A stretch of DNA of 40,421 nt, taken from assembly GCA_025453395.1 (NCBI GenBank), contig JALOQK010000003.1, positions 146,711 through 187,131 on the forward strand. Direction: 5' to 3'. A program made the position numbers and the translations under genes. Below the pieces are notes generated by a model. The model did no database searches and was not told where the DNA came from. It saw only the letters and a list, made by a program, of their open reading frames with translations. This document shows, piece by piece, positions 14,581 through 23,449 of this stretch (position 1 is its first letter; each line of letters opens with the position of its first letter). Origin of the DNA: Candidatus Omnitrophota bacterium (GTDB lineage Bacteria; Omnitrophota; Gorgyraeia; Gygaellales; Profunditerraquicolaceae).

Positions 14581-16983
14581 ATGAGCTACGAATTCAAACT
14601 TATAGAGCAAAAATGGCAGAAGTTTTGGCAGGAAAATAAGGTTTATCAGGCTTTTATGCAAGAGGGAAAGCCTAAATACTATCTCCTGGAGATGTTCCCT
14701 TATCCTTCCGGTAAAATCCATATGGGCCATGTGCGTAATTATACTATCGGAGATGTTGCCGCGCGTTTTAAAATGCTGCAAGGGTATAGCGTGCTTCATC
14801 CTATGGGTTTTGACGCTTTTGGCCAGCCGGCAGAGAACGCTGCGATCAAAAATAAGACCAAACCCGACGAATGGACGTATAAATGCATTGATTGGATGAA
14901 GACAGAATTAAAAAAGATGGGATTTTCCTATGACTGGGACAGGGAAATTGCCACCTGCGACGCAAGTTATTATAAATGGAATCAGTGGATATTCCTGAAG
15001 ATGCTGGAGAAAAATCTGGCCTATAGAAAAGCCTCTAAGGTGAATTGGTGCTCAAGCTGTCAGACTACCCTTGCCAATGAAGAGGTTGTTGATGGCGGAT
15101 GCTGGAGATGCCACACGCAAGTTGAACAAAAAGATTTAGAGCAGTGGTTTCTGAATATTACTTCTTATAAAGAGCGCCTGTTGGAAGCTTTATCTGCTCT
15201 TAATGACTGGCCGCAGAGAGTTGTTGCCATGCAGTCAAACTGGATCGGAAAAAGTCAGGGCGTAGAGATTTATTTTCCGGTTAAGGATAGCGATCAAGTA
15301 ATCAATGTTTTCACTACCAGGGTGGATACCATTTTTGGCGCCACTTACGTGGTATTAGCCGCAGGGCATGTTTTAGTAAAAGATTTGATCAAGGGTAAGC
15401 CGCAGGAAAAAGAAGTCTTAAGGTTTGTAGAAAAGTCCTTAACCGACAAAAAATCAGCGCGTTCTGATTCAGAGGTAAAAAAAGAAGGTGTTTTTACCGG
15501 TAGATATGCGGTTAATCCGGTAAACGGCGAGGTGATTCCGATTTGGGTGGGTGATTATGTTTTAACCGAATACGGCACTGGCGCGATTATGGCGGTGCCT
15601 GCGCATGATCAGCGCGATTTTCTGTTCGCAAAAGAACATAAATTGTCGATGCGGATTGTAATTCAGCCGTCAGCTATCAGCTATCAGCTATCAGCAGAAG
15701 AATTAAAAGAGGCTTATGAGGGTGATGGGGTACAGGTGAATTCCGCGCAGTTTGACGGACTTTCGAATACCGAAGCAAAAATAAAAATTGCCCAATGGAT
15801 GGAAGAAAAAAAGATCGGCAAAATCCAAAAACATTGGCGGCTGCGCGATTGGCTGATTTCCCGTCAAAGATATTGGGGAACGCCGATTCCGGTTATTTAC
15901 TGCTCTAAATGCGGCATTGTTCCGGTGCCTTACGAGGATTTACCAGTAGGATTGCCTAAGGATGCTGTTTTTACCGGAGAAGGCGGCAGCCCCTTGGGCA
16001 AGGTTAAAGAATTCGTAGAAGTTTCTTGCCCGAAATGCCATGGAAAAGCCCGCCGGGAAACCGATACTATGGCCACCTTTATTGATTCATCGTGGTATTT
16101 CTTGCGTTTTTGTTCGCCTCGTTTTGACAAAGAGCCTTTTGACAAGAAAGAAACAGCTTATTGGATGCCGGTTGACCAGTATATTGGCGGAATTGAGCAT
16201 GCGATTTTACATCTTCTTTATTCGCGTTTTTTTACTAAGTTTTTTCAGGATTTGGGGATGATTGATTTTTCTGAACCGTTTAAGCGGCTTTTGACCCAGG
16301 GCATGGTCTTAAAAGACGGTGAAGTTATGTCAAAGTCTAAAGGCAATATTGTTGATCCGGATTCGATCATTGAGAAATACGGAGCTGACGCCTTGCGGCT
16401 TTTTATCCTTTTTGCCGCTCCTCCTGAAACAGAGCTGGAGTGGGATGACCGGGGGCTTGAGGGCGCGTTTAAATTCTTAGGCCGCGTCTGGCGCATACAG
16501 GATAACCTGCAGGGAGAAACAAATCCCCAGACCCTAAAGGCGCTACATAAAAGCATTAAGAAAATAACCGATGATTTCACGGATTTTAAATTTAACACCG
16601 CCATTGCCAGCATGATGGAGCTGGTTAATGCTATTTACCAATCCGCAGCAGATAGAGAAACTTATTTGAGCTTAATAAAATTAATAGCTCCCATTGCCCC
16701 GCATTTCTCCGAGGAACTTTGGCAGTTGATGGGCCAAAAGGAAAGTATTTTTCTCTCCGCGTGGCCGGAATATGACCCGAAATTGCTTGTAGAGGACACG
16801 ATTACGCTTCCGATTCAGATAAACGGTAAACTGCGCTCCAAGATAGATGTGCCCGCGGGAGCGGATAAAGAGAAACTTAAAAGAATTGTGCTTGCGGATG
16901 AGAAAGTAAAGCAATGGATAGAAGGTAAACCCGTTAGGAATTTTATCATCGTTCCGGGGAAATTGGTCAGTATCGTTATATAA
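14581..16983 (+). CDS. leuS: Leucyl-tRNA synthetase
   Basis: 800 aa class I synthetase. [12 protein letters not shown] (39-50) is the HIGH site, the zinc-like CSSC/CWRC segment and [15 protein letters not shown] editing motif (CP1 domain) are present, WYFLRF and MSKSKGN (583-589) complete the active site, and the C-terminal anticodon and LeuS-specific domains follow. It charges tRNA-Leu; a tRNA-Leu gene lies 600 bases upstream. It is slightly shorter than the usual 820-860 aa. Residues 364-371 (SAISYQLS) are encoded by a TCAGCTA repeat in a variable loop after the editing site. Start follows the response regulator stop by 9 bases. Confidence 0.97.
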   Translation: MSYEFKLIEQKWQKFWQENKVYQAFMQEGKPKYYLLEMFPYPSGKIHMGHVRNYTIGDVAARFKMLQGYSVLHPMGFDAFGQPAENAAIKNKTKPDEWTYKCIDWMKTELKKMGFSYDWDREIATCDASYYKWNQWIFLKMLEKNLAYRKASKVNWCSSCQTTLANEEVVDGGCWRCHTQVEQKDLEQWFLNITSYKERLLEALSALNDWPQRVVAMQSNWIGKSQGVEIYFPVKDSDQVINVFTTRVDTIFGATYVVLAAGHVLVKDLIKGKPQEKEVLRFVEKSLTDKKSARSDSEVKKEGVFTGRYAVNPVNGEVIPIWVGDYVLTEYGTGAIMAVPAHDQRDFLFAKEHKLSMRIVIQPSAISYQLSAEELKEAYEGDGVQVNSAQFDGLSNTEAKIKIAQWMEEKKIGKIQKHWRLRDWLISRQRYWGTPIPVIYCSKCGIVPVPYEDLPVGLPKDAVFTGEGGSPLGKVKEFVEVSCPKCHGKARRETDTMATFIDSSWYFLRFCSPRFDKEPFDKKETAYWMPVDQYIGGIEHAILHLLYSRFFTKFFQDLGMIDFSEPFKRLLTQGMVLKDGEVMSKSKGNIVDPDSIIEKYGADALRLFILFAAPPETELEWDDRGLEGAFKFLGRVWRIQDNLQGETNPQTLKALHKSIKKITDDFTDFKFNTAIASMMELVNAIYQSAADRETYLSLIKLIAPIAPHFSEELWQLMGQKESIFLSAWPEYDPKLLVEDTITLPIQINGKLRSKIDVPAGADKEKLKRIVLADEKVKQWIEGKPVRNFIIVPGKLVSIVI
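15670..15695 (+). repeat. TCAGCTA heptanucleotide repeat inside leuS
   Basis: 3.7 tandem copies of TCAGCTA (15670-15676, 15677-15683, 15684-15690, partial 15691-15695). Three units are 21 bases, so the insert stays in frame. Slippage by one unit would shift the frame of an essential gene. Confidence 0.85.
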
Positions 16984-17020
16984 TTTTTTGTAAGAAAAAT
17001 CTCCCTCTTGCGTCTAATAA

Positions 17021-17079
17021 GATAAGGCACCTGGCGCTTATCGGTGTTGCGCCAGTGTCGCCTTTTCTAGGCGAGGAGG
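17021..17079 (+). promoter_or_regulatory. Structured leader before the comEA-like gene
   Basis: Stem 1 is CTGGCGC (17031-17037) with GCGCCAG (17049-17055). GATAAG (17021-17026) can instead pair with CTTATC (17037-17042) in its loop, giving an alternative fold or pseudoknot. A second stem TCGCC/GGCGA (17058-17062 with 17070-17074) abuts the GAGGAGG ribosome site. It matches no riboswitch class I can name. Confidence 0.4.
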
Positions 17080-17087
17080 GTATTTTT

Positions 17088-17417
17088 ATGTTTGCTTTAA
17101 GCAATGAAGAGAAGCAGGCGGCTTTGTTTCTGGCTGCGGTAATTATTGTAGGCGTAACCTTGAATTTTGTTCTTAAATTAAACCAAGATTTCAAGAAAAC
17201 AGTTTTCCCTTCCCAAGAACAAGTTAAGATTGATTTGAATAAAGCAAGTCTGGCCGATTTCTCTTCCTGCCGTTGTTTAAGCCAGCATCTATCAGAAAAC
17301 ATTATTTCTTACCGCCAAGAGCATGGGGATTTTTCTTCGTTTGAAGAGTTAAAAAAAGTAAAGGGTATCGGTGATGTGCGTTATGAAAAACTTAAGAAGG
17401 TATTTTTTGTCCGATGA
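17088..17417 (+). CDS. ComEA-like helix-hairpin-helix DNA-binding protein
   Basis: 109 aa from ATG 17088, chosen for GAGGAGG at 17073-17079. One membrane helix (about 9-29) is followed by VKIDLNKASLADF and FSSFEELKKVKGIGDVRYEKLK, the paired helix-hairpin-helix of ComEA. It would be a membrane-anchored DNA receptor in natural transformation. The usual first turn (LxxLPGIG) is altered to CRCLSQHLS. It overlaps the ComEC-like gene by 4 bp (ATGA), confirming the functional pair. Confidence 0.85.
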   Translation: MFALSNEEKQAALFLAAVIIVGVTLNFVLKLNQDFKKTVFPSQEQVKIDLNKASLADFSSCRCLSQHLSENIISYRQEHGDFSSFEELKKVKGIGDVRYEKLKKVFFVR

Positions 17418-18802
17418 AACACTTATTTGTTTTTTTGGTGCTTGGGTTTTGTCTTGGCATAATCATTGCCCAGAGGGTTTATTTAAATTATTGGCTGGTA
17501 TTGGGAACGTGTTTTTTAGTATTTTGTGTAAGTTTTATTGCCGCAAAGAAAAGTTTCTGGATTTTGATTACTCTTTTCTTTTGTATCGGACTTTTGACGG
17601 CAAAAAATAATTACACGCTTCCTAAGTGCCATATTCTTAAAGTTATCCCGCGCCAATACGCAAAAGACTGTCAGGCGCAGGGAATTGTAGTTTCTGAACC
17701 GGATTTTTCTAATGGCCGCACTAATTTTATTCTTAAGACTGTTCAGGTTTCAGGGGGGAGAACAAAATCAACCTGTTGCGGGAATGTCCTTGTTTATATT
17801 AGGGGTGAATTTCCGGTTGATTATGGGCAGGAGTTGGTTTTAAGAGGCGCTATTTATTCTCCGCGTTATAATTACAGCCGATATTTAAAAAACCAGGGGA
17901 TTCAGAGGGTGTTGAGCGTAACAGAGAAGGCTTGGATTCCGGTTTTGCCGGGTAATAAAGGCGGTTGGTTGACTAATATGTCGCTTAGGCTTAAGAAAAA
18001 GATCAGGGGTTTTCTTAAGTCAAGCCTTCTTCCGGTAACTAGCGCAATTATGGGGGCGATGCTTATCGGGGACAAAAAAGATATTCCGCCTGTTCTTTAT
18101 CAGGAAATGGTAAGATGCGGCACAGTGCATATTTTAGTAGTCAGCGGTTTTAATGTGGGGTTGGTGTGCATGGTCTTAGTCTTGGGATTAAAAATTCTCC
18201 ACGTGCCTAAATTAGCGCGTTTTTTCCTGGCGATTTTCGCCCTTATTGTTTATTGCATATTATCCGGCATGGCAAATCCGGTATTAAGGGCGACAATAAT
18301 GGCTTTGGTTTTTATGTGCGCTTATTTCTTAAAAAGAGAGCATCCAGAGTATAATTCTTTGGCCTTGGCAGTCTTGTTTATCCTTATCTTTAATCCCCAG
18401 CAGTTATTTGATATTGGCTTCCAGCTTTCTTTTGTAAGCGTCTTGGCAATAGTTTTTTTGTATCCGCGCCTAAAGAAAATATTCTGCGCATACATAAACG
18501 GCCCTAACTTTTTATTTTTTGTGGTAAATTTATTCTTGGTTTCTTTTTCTGCGTGGTTGGGCACTTTGGGCTTAGTAGCGTATTATTTCAGGATTTTTTC
18601 TCCGGTAACGGTTGTAGCCAATATTGTTATTGTGCCCTTGGCGACAATAATGACGTTTTGCGGTTTCGCGCATCTTTTTTTGGGAGCGGCTTATTTGCCG
18701 TTGTCGCATTTTTCATCCGCAGTCTGCAATTTTTCTGTGATGCTTCTTATAAGATCCACTCATTTCTTTAGTTCCATCCCCATGGCAAGTTTTTCATTTT
18801 AG
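17414..18802 (+). CDS. comEC: ComEC/Rec2-family competence channel, short form
   Basis: 462 aa. The N-terminal third has membrane helices and the DUF4131-like OB segment; the Competence domain follows, with GAMLIGDKKDIP and CGTVHILVVSGFNVGL (about 215-265), then 6-7 further membrane helices. It forms the inner-membrane pore for single-stranded DNA in transformation. The C-terminal metallo-beta-lactamase domain found in full ComEC (700-800 aa) is missing; the protein stops just after the membrane domain, and the next gene starts 33 bases on. No remnant is visible in other frames. Confidence 0.88.
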   Translation: MKHLFVFLVLGFCLGIIIAQRVYLNYWLVLGTCFLVFCVSFIAAKKSFWILITLFFCIGLLTAKNNYTLPKCHILKVIPRQYAKDCQAQGIVVSEPDFSNGRTNFILKTVQVSGGRTKSTCCGNVLVYIRGEFPVDYGQELVLRGAIYSPRYNYSRYLKNQGIQRVLSVTEKAWIPVLPGNKGGWLTNMSLRLKKKIRGFLKSSLLPVTSAIMGAMLIGDKKDIPPVLYQEMVRCGTVHILVVSGFNVGLVCMVLVLGLKILHVPKLARFFLAIFALIVYCILSGMANPVLRATIMALVFMCAYFLKREHPEYNSLALAVLFILIFNPQQLFDIGFQLSFVSVLAIVFLYPRLKKIFCAYINGPNFLFFVVNLFLVSFSAWLGTLGLVAYYFRIFSPVTVVANIVIVPLATIMTFCGFAHLFLGAAYLPLSHFSSAVCNFSVMLLIRSTHFFSSIPMASFSF

Positions 18803-18834
18803 TTGGCTGCCATTTTTGTGTTATAATTAAAAAC

Positions 18835-19995
18835 ATGAAAATATGCCTAGTCTCATTATTTCACCCTCAAAGAACTTCCGGCGGGATACAAACTTATTGC
18901 CGATGGCTAATAAAATACTTTGAAGATTCAAACATTGAATACCTCTATATAAGCCCTTTTGACTGCCCCAAGATTCTTGTTTTGCCGGTTTTTTCTCTGC
19001 GGCATATTCTTTTGAAACATTTTAAGACAATAAATATTATTTGGTACAGATCTTGGCATTATTTTTTCTTGAAGATTGCCTTAACCAAAAGATTAAAAGG
19101 GCAAGATATAGATATTGTGCAGGCGCATTGCCCGTTAAGCGCGTTAGCAGCTCTCAAGATAAGAAACAAATTAAAAGCTTCTTGGCCGGTTATTTTAAGG
19201 CTGGGGCTCAATGTTTCGCAGGCAGAGGAAGAAGCCACAAATGATAATATAAAAAGAGGCGGGGTGTATTATAAAAAGATAAAAAATTTAGAAAAAAACG
19301 CTTTTTTAGGCGTGGATGCGATTATCTTTAATTCATTCTATCTGAAAGATAAAGTCCTAAAAGAATATCCGGATTTATTAAATAAAAAAACAATAGTAAT
19401 TCATAATGGGGTGGGCGTTGTTGATAGTAACCGGTCTTTTAAAGAAAAATCTGAAGTTTATAAGTTTATTAATATAGGAGAATTGAGCTTACGCAAGAAT
19501 CAACAATTTTTAATTCATTTGATTAAGGATTTGTCAGGAAAAATACCGAATATAGAGTTGCATTTGGTTGGGCAGGGCCAAGAACATAAAAATTTAAAGA
19601 TGTTAGCTAAGCGCCTTAGGGTTGAGGATAAAATTATTTTTCACGGGCTTGTGCAGGATGCGGCAAAATTAATTCCCGGGAAGTTCCTTTATCTACACTC
19701 TGCCCTTGAAGAATCTTATGGAATAGTCTTGGTGGAAGCTATGTCGCATGGGGTTATTCCTGTTTCTTTTGCAGTCGGTGGCGCGCAAGAAATTATTAAA
19801 CATGGATACAACGGTTTTTTGGTTTCTCCGGGAGATATTAAAACATACGCTGAAATAGTGACAGATTTTATATTAGATAAAGAAAAGCATGCAGTTATAA
19901 GTAACAATGCTAGAGAAGAGTTTAGGAGGAGGTTTGATTATAAGCTTATGGGGGAGGCGGTAATTAATTTTTATAAGATTTTAAAAGTATCCTGA
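18835..19995 (+). CDS. Glycosyltransferase family 4
   Basis: 386 aa GT-B fold enzyme. The N-terminal domain begins with a Rossmann strand and a GGIQTY acceptor loop. The C-terminal donor domain has GELSLRKNQ, VGQGQEHK, FHGLV and EESYGIVLVEAMSHGVIPVSF (E-x7-E motif for the nucleotide sugar). It transfers a sugar to surface glycan or lipid carrier in the cytoplasm. TATAAT (18822-18827) is only seven bases before the ATG, with no ribosome site, so a leaderless message is possible. The 3' end overlaps the convergent nucleotidyltransferase gene by 32 bases. Confidence 0.9.
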   Translation: MKICLVSLFHPQRTSGGIQTYCRWLIKYFEDSNIEYLYISPFDCPKILVLPVFSLRHILLKHFKTINIIWYRSWHYFFLKIALTKRLKGQDIDIVQAHCPLSALAALKIRNKLKASWPVILRLGLNVSQAEEEATNDNIKRGGVYYKKIKNLEKNAFLGVDAIIFNSFYLKDKVLKEYPDLLNKKTIVIHNGVGVVDSNRSFKEKSEVYKFINIGELSLRKNQQFLIHLIKDLSGKIPNIELHLVGQGQEHKNLKMLAKRLRVEDKIIFHGLVQDAAKLIPGKFLYLHSALEESYGIVLVEAMSHGVIPVSFAVGGAQEIIKHGYNGFLVSPGDIKTYAEIVTDFILDKEKHAVISNNAREEFRRRFDYKLMGEAVINFYKILKVS

Positions 19996-20968
19996 AGTAA
20001 TCTTTAGGGTGGATAAGAATAAGCCACTTTGCCCATGAATTAAAAGGCGCGGTTTTATTGATGCCGTTTTTAAATAAATAAAATAATATTTTATTTAATC
20101 TGCTTAAAGGTAATTCTTGCTTGAGCTGTTTGGTGAGCTTGGTATTAAATAGCGTTTCGCAGCAGTAAAGACTAAATACAAGCGGCCCCAGAATCTGCCA
20201 TTTTCTTGCCTGCCTTGCAATATACTTCCAGTTTAATCTATCTCCGTGTTGCAGTATGATTTCATTTATATCGCAAAAACGAAATAGCTTAACTTGCGGC
20301 CAATCAAAACGTACTTGAAGAGGAAGGGTCAAGAGCGTATCTTCCCATGACAATATCGTAACCTTGCGGTTATCAATAACAGCCTCCTTTGAATTCTTCC
20401 AGATAATTTCCATATCAATTGTGCTTAAATTAGGAGGTAAGAAATTCCAGTGCATCTCTATCATCAAGCCTGTTTTTCTAAAAGTATAAATATGCCCAGG
20501 TTGATAAGGATCCCGGATGTATCCCAATTGCTCCATAATTAAACACGCAGAATTTATGTTTTGCTCTTGGATCAGAAAATCAATATCCGCCATAATCCCG
20601 CGCAAGGCTGGGTTATAGTATAAGGTGTTTCCTAAAATAATCCCTTTTAATGGGATTATTTGTATGTTGTTTCTTAAAAACTCCTCATGAATGATCGAGA
20701 ACTCTTTCCATAACTTTAGATTTCTGCCTAACCCGCAGTAGTAATACTCTTGCAATCTATCTATAATTTCTTTTGGGATAGTATCATTTTTCTCTAGAGA
20801 GGAAAGCGCATGATAAGTTAAAGCGGTAATCCCGTTTGTTATGGATAAGCTAACAAATTTATCCCAATCCAAAGCCTTGCCGTATTTTTCTAATATTTTG
20901 GCAACAACGTTTTGGTCAATGGCGGTGCGGCTTAAAGAAAGAAGTAATTTAAATTCCGGCTCAAACAT
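19964..20968 (-). CDS. PF14907-type nucleotidyltransferase family protein
   Basis: 334 aa. PLKGIILGNTLY (about 106-117) followed by LRGIMADIDFLI with Asp128 and Asp130 is the active site of the uncharacterised nucleotidyltransferase family PF14907. In lasso peptide loci such a protein works after an HPr-kinase-like enzyme to attach sugars to a phosphorylated C-terminal Ser (pseudomycoidin); relatives also occur in exosortase-linked exopolysaccharide loci with HprK- and PqqD-like genes. Here it is last in a glycan operon, overlaps the GT4 by 8 bp and converges on the plus-strand GT4. Two HprK-like proteins and a PqqD-like protein are encoded 5-13 kb away, so a shared job is plausible but not proven. 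Confidence 0.8.
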   Translation of the reverse strand: MFEPEFKLLLSLSRTAIDQNVVAKILEKYGKALDWDKFVSLSITNGITALTYHALSSLEKNDTIPKEIIDRLQEYYYCGLGRNLKLWKEFSIIHEEFLRNNIQIIPLKGIILGNTLYYNPALRGIMADIDFLIQEQNINSACLIMEQLGYIRDPYQPGHIYTFRKTGLMIEMHWNFLPPNLSTIDMEIIWKNSKEAVIDNRKVTILSWEDTLLTLPLQVRFDWPQVKLFRFCDINEIILQHGDRLNWKYIARQARKWQILGPLVFSLYCCETLFNTKLTKQLKQELPLSRLNKILFYLFKNGINKTAPFNSWAKWLILIHPKDYFRILLKSYKN

Positions 20969-22196
20969 TTTTTAAAGATAAGTATATTTTTTCTATATCA
21001 GAAACGTGATTTTGGATAGAATATTTTTGTGAATCAAGAAAAGCATTTTCGCTCATTTTTTCTTTCAACCGCGGGTTACTGATAAGTTTCTCTATTTTCT
21101 CATGCAGTTGTTCGGTGTCGTCCGGAGGAACCAAGTATCCGTTAAATCCGTCTTTGATTAATTCAGAGATCCCTCCAATCCGGCTTCCGATAACAGGGGT
21201 TCCCGCGGCGGCGCTCTCCAAAACCACATTGCCCAGTATTTCATAATAAATAGACGGCATAACTGTTACATCGCTTTCCTGGTAGCGCTTCTTTAATTCT
21301 ATCCAAGGGATCTTGCCTAAAAAGGCGATCCTTTGGTCGTTTCCTGCTAATGCCCTTAAATCTCTCTCAAAAAATCCTTCTCCCACGATATTTAAGCGGG
21401 CATTTGGCGAAGTAATGTTTCTAAAAGCTTTGATAAGAATGTGCACGCCTTTGATTTTTACCAGCCTGCCGGCGTAAAGAATTCTGAACAGATTATCGTT
21501 TATTTTCTGGTGCGGATTTTCCGGATCAGTGTCTATGCCATTGGGCAGGACCCGGCAGACAGTGTTATTAAAGAATCCGTGATCCCGGTAAAGTTTTAAG
21601 CAAAATTCCGAAGGAGAAATAACCGTGCTTATTGTTTTTTGGATAAGGATTCTGGACAAAGCAATAAACATTCGGCATAAAACAGGAGGGTTTTGGCATA
21701 TTTTTCCGTTACTGCGCAAGAAATCGCAACGCAGGCAAAGATAGCCATAAGAATGCAGGGATTGGACAATAGGGATTTTAGTTGATTTTAGAAGCCGTAA
21801 TAGGAAAAAAGGGGAGAATCCGTGCAGAATATGGTTATGGATGATATCCGGTTTTTCCTTTTGGACAATAAGCCAGGCAAAGATAGCTGGCAGGGGGTTT
21901 ATTAAATCAATGATCCTCCATAACCCCTTAGCAATTAAGCTTTTTTGGTGTGTGCTGTAAATAGAGAAAATGTTTAGAGGGTAAAAAGAATAAACCCGCA
22001 ATCCTTCCTGGATGGTAAGTTTAGGCAACAGAGAAGAAAGCCCCTGATAAGGCCTTTGAGTGATAACGATTACATTATAGCCTTTTTCAAGAAGCCCGCG
22101 GCTTATCCTTTCGGCGCAGGTTTCCGCCCCGCCTATTTTGGCAGGAGCAGTGGTTTTTTCAGGCGTAAAGGCGTTAGTTATAGTGCAGATTTTCAT
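20961..22196 (-). CDS. Glycosyltransferase family 4
   Basis: 411 aa. KIGGAETCAERISRGLLEKGY near the start is the GT4 acceptor-side glycine loop; the donor domain has YAGRLVKIKGVHIL, VGEGFFER and a late E-x7-E region (EILGNVVLESAAAGTPVIGS). The middle holds a Cys cluster (CLRCDF then CQNPPVLC) like the CxxC segment seen in several GT4 proteins. It is the third gene of the minus-strand operon, overlapping the O-antigen ligase-like gene by 4 bp and the nucleotidyltransferase by 8 bp. Sugar and acceptor cannot be read. Confidence 0.9.
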   Translation of the reverse strand: MKICTITNAFTPEKTTAPAKIGGAETCAERISRGLLEKGYNVIVITQRPYQGLSSLLPKLTIQEGLRVYSFYPLNIFSIYSTHQKSLIAKGLWRIIDLINPLPAIFAWLIVQKEKPDIIHNHILHGFSPFFLLRLLKSTKIPIVQSLHSYGYLCLRCDFLRSNGKICQNPPVLCRMFIALSRILIQKTISTVISPSEFCLKLYRDHGFFNNTVCRVLPNGIDTDPENPHQKINDNLFRILYAGRLVKIKGVHILIKAFRNITSPNARLNIVGEGFFERDLRALAGNDQRIAFLGKIPWIELKKRYQESDVTVMPSIYYEILGNVVLESAAAGTPVIGSRIGGISELIKDGFNGYLVPPDDTEQLHEKIEKLISNPRLKEKMSENAFLDSQKYSIQNHVSDIEKIYLSLKNV

Positions 22197-23449
22197 TGTT
22201 CTGTGCGCGGCATGGTATTATTTTGGCAACCTGCAGTTGCGCCGGCAAGCGCCCAAAATAAATAAAACGGCGTCCACCAGAGAAACCCGTCAAAAGTAGC
22301 CATGTTTATAAGAAGCCCTGTAAAGCCCAAAATTAGCGCAAAAAACATATCTTTATTATCGCCTGCCATTTTTTTATAGGATCCGGCTGCCTTTTTAACT
22401 ATGTGTATTAAGAACAAGACAAGACCCGTAAACCCAATTAATCCAGTCTCCGCTAAATGCATAAGATATATACTATCCGGTATCATCACTTCATGCGACA
22501 GCCTAATCTTGCCGCTATATTGGTTAAAAAGCATTCTGTAATGGTTAAGGCCTATTCCCACGAAGGGATGCGCTTTAAGCATATTGGCGGTGATAGAATA
22601 TTGCATTGTCCTGTGGCTGTATCTTAAATAATTAAATAGATGTTCTATCCCAAAGCGCTTTCCTAAGCTTGCATCGGCAAAGGCCGACGTACTTATAATG
22701 GAGAAAATGATAAACCCGCCCCAGATAAGAAGTATCCAACCATGTTTCTTCTTTAGAAAAGCCCAAATTGATAGCATCAGTAAAAAAGCCAAGTATGTCC
22801 CCCGGGAATAGGTTAAGAATAAGGCAGAAAGAACTAATAAAAATAGGCTTAAATTTAACGCCCGCATCCTTAGGGATTGGGCTTTACGATAAAAATAATA
22901 GGCTATAGGAACGCAGGCAACTAAGTAAGAGCCCAGTATATTCGGATGGATCAAAGTTGACATCATCCGGCCTTCTTTTATAAAACGCTGGTAGAAGAAA
23001 TTATCCACAAAATATTCATAGATAAAATTTTTCTTCAAGAGCATTTCAATATGCCCAAACAGTGATATAACTAAACCGCAAAGGCAAAGGCCGTATAAAA
23101 GTTGTCTTATGTTTTTATTATTTATTTCATTTTTATAGAGAAAATATATGGGGATGGCGCTTAGGCTTAAATCCCGGTAGAAATTCCAGGCTAGGGTTTT
23201 ATCTTCGGCAAACCAGATATTTACTGAAATAAGCGCTAAGTATATCCAAAAAAAGAGGTCACTCTTATTAAAGAAATACTCTTTAACATTGAATTTGTGC
23301 CTGTAAATTGAAAGCAATAAAAAAATAAATAAGGCATATTTGACTTGCAGGCTATATTTAGACTGTAAGGGCTGTGGTATAAAAGTCAGCCACGCAATAA
23401 AGGCCAGCAAAAAAACGATAATCAAGCGGTAACTTATGTTTTTAAACAT
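22193..23449 (-). CDS. O-antigen ligase/polymerase-like membrane protein (second of tandem pair)
   Basis: 418 aa with about ten membrane helices and a large outer loop. The AHPFVGIGLNHYRMLF segment, then PDSIYLMHLAETGLIGF, are the conserved Wzy_C/WaaL-type features (H-x(n)-G-x-G-x-N-x-F/Y, then a His-x-ETG). Such proteins join or polymerise undecaprenyl-linked glycans on the periplasmic face. It is similar in plan and ending (FDGFLWWTPFYLFWA) to the adjacent upstream gene, with which it overlaps by 8 bp, so the pair is probably a tandem duplication that diverged. Confidence 0.87.
   Translation of the reverse strand: MFKNISYRLIIVFLLAFIAWLTFIPQPLQSKYSLQVKYALFIFLLLSIYRHKFNVKEYFFNKSDLFFWIYLALISVNIWFAEDKTLAWNFYRDLSLSAIPIYFLYKNEINNKNIRQLLYGLCLCGLVISLFGHIEMLLKKNFIYEYFVDNFFYQRFIKEGRMMSTLIHPNILGSYLVACVPIAYYFYRKAQSLRMRALNLSLFLLVLSALFLTYSRGTYLAFLLMLSIWAFLKKKHGWILLIWGGFIIFSIISTSAFADASLGKRFGIEHLFNYLRYSHRTMQYSITANMLKAHPFVGIGLNHYRMLFNQYSGKIRLSHEVMIPDSIYLMHLAETGLIGFTGLVLFLIHIVKKAAGSYKKMAGDNKDMFFALILGFTGLLINMATFDGFLWWTPFYLFWALAGATAGCQNNTMPRTEQ

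Noticed and set aside
17021-17079. c-di-GMP (GEMM) riboswitch before comEA
   Set aside because: The conserved GEMM core words are not present.
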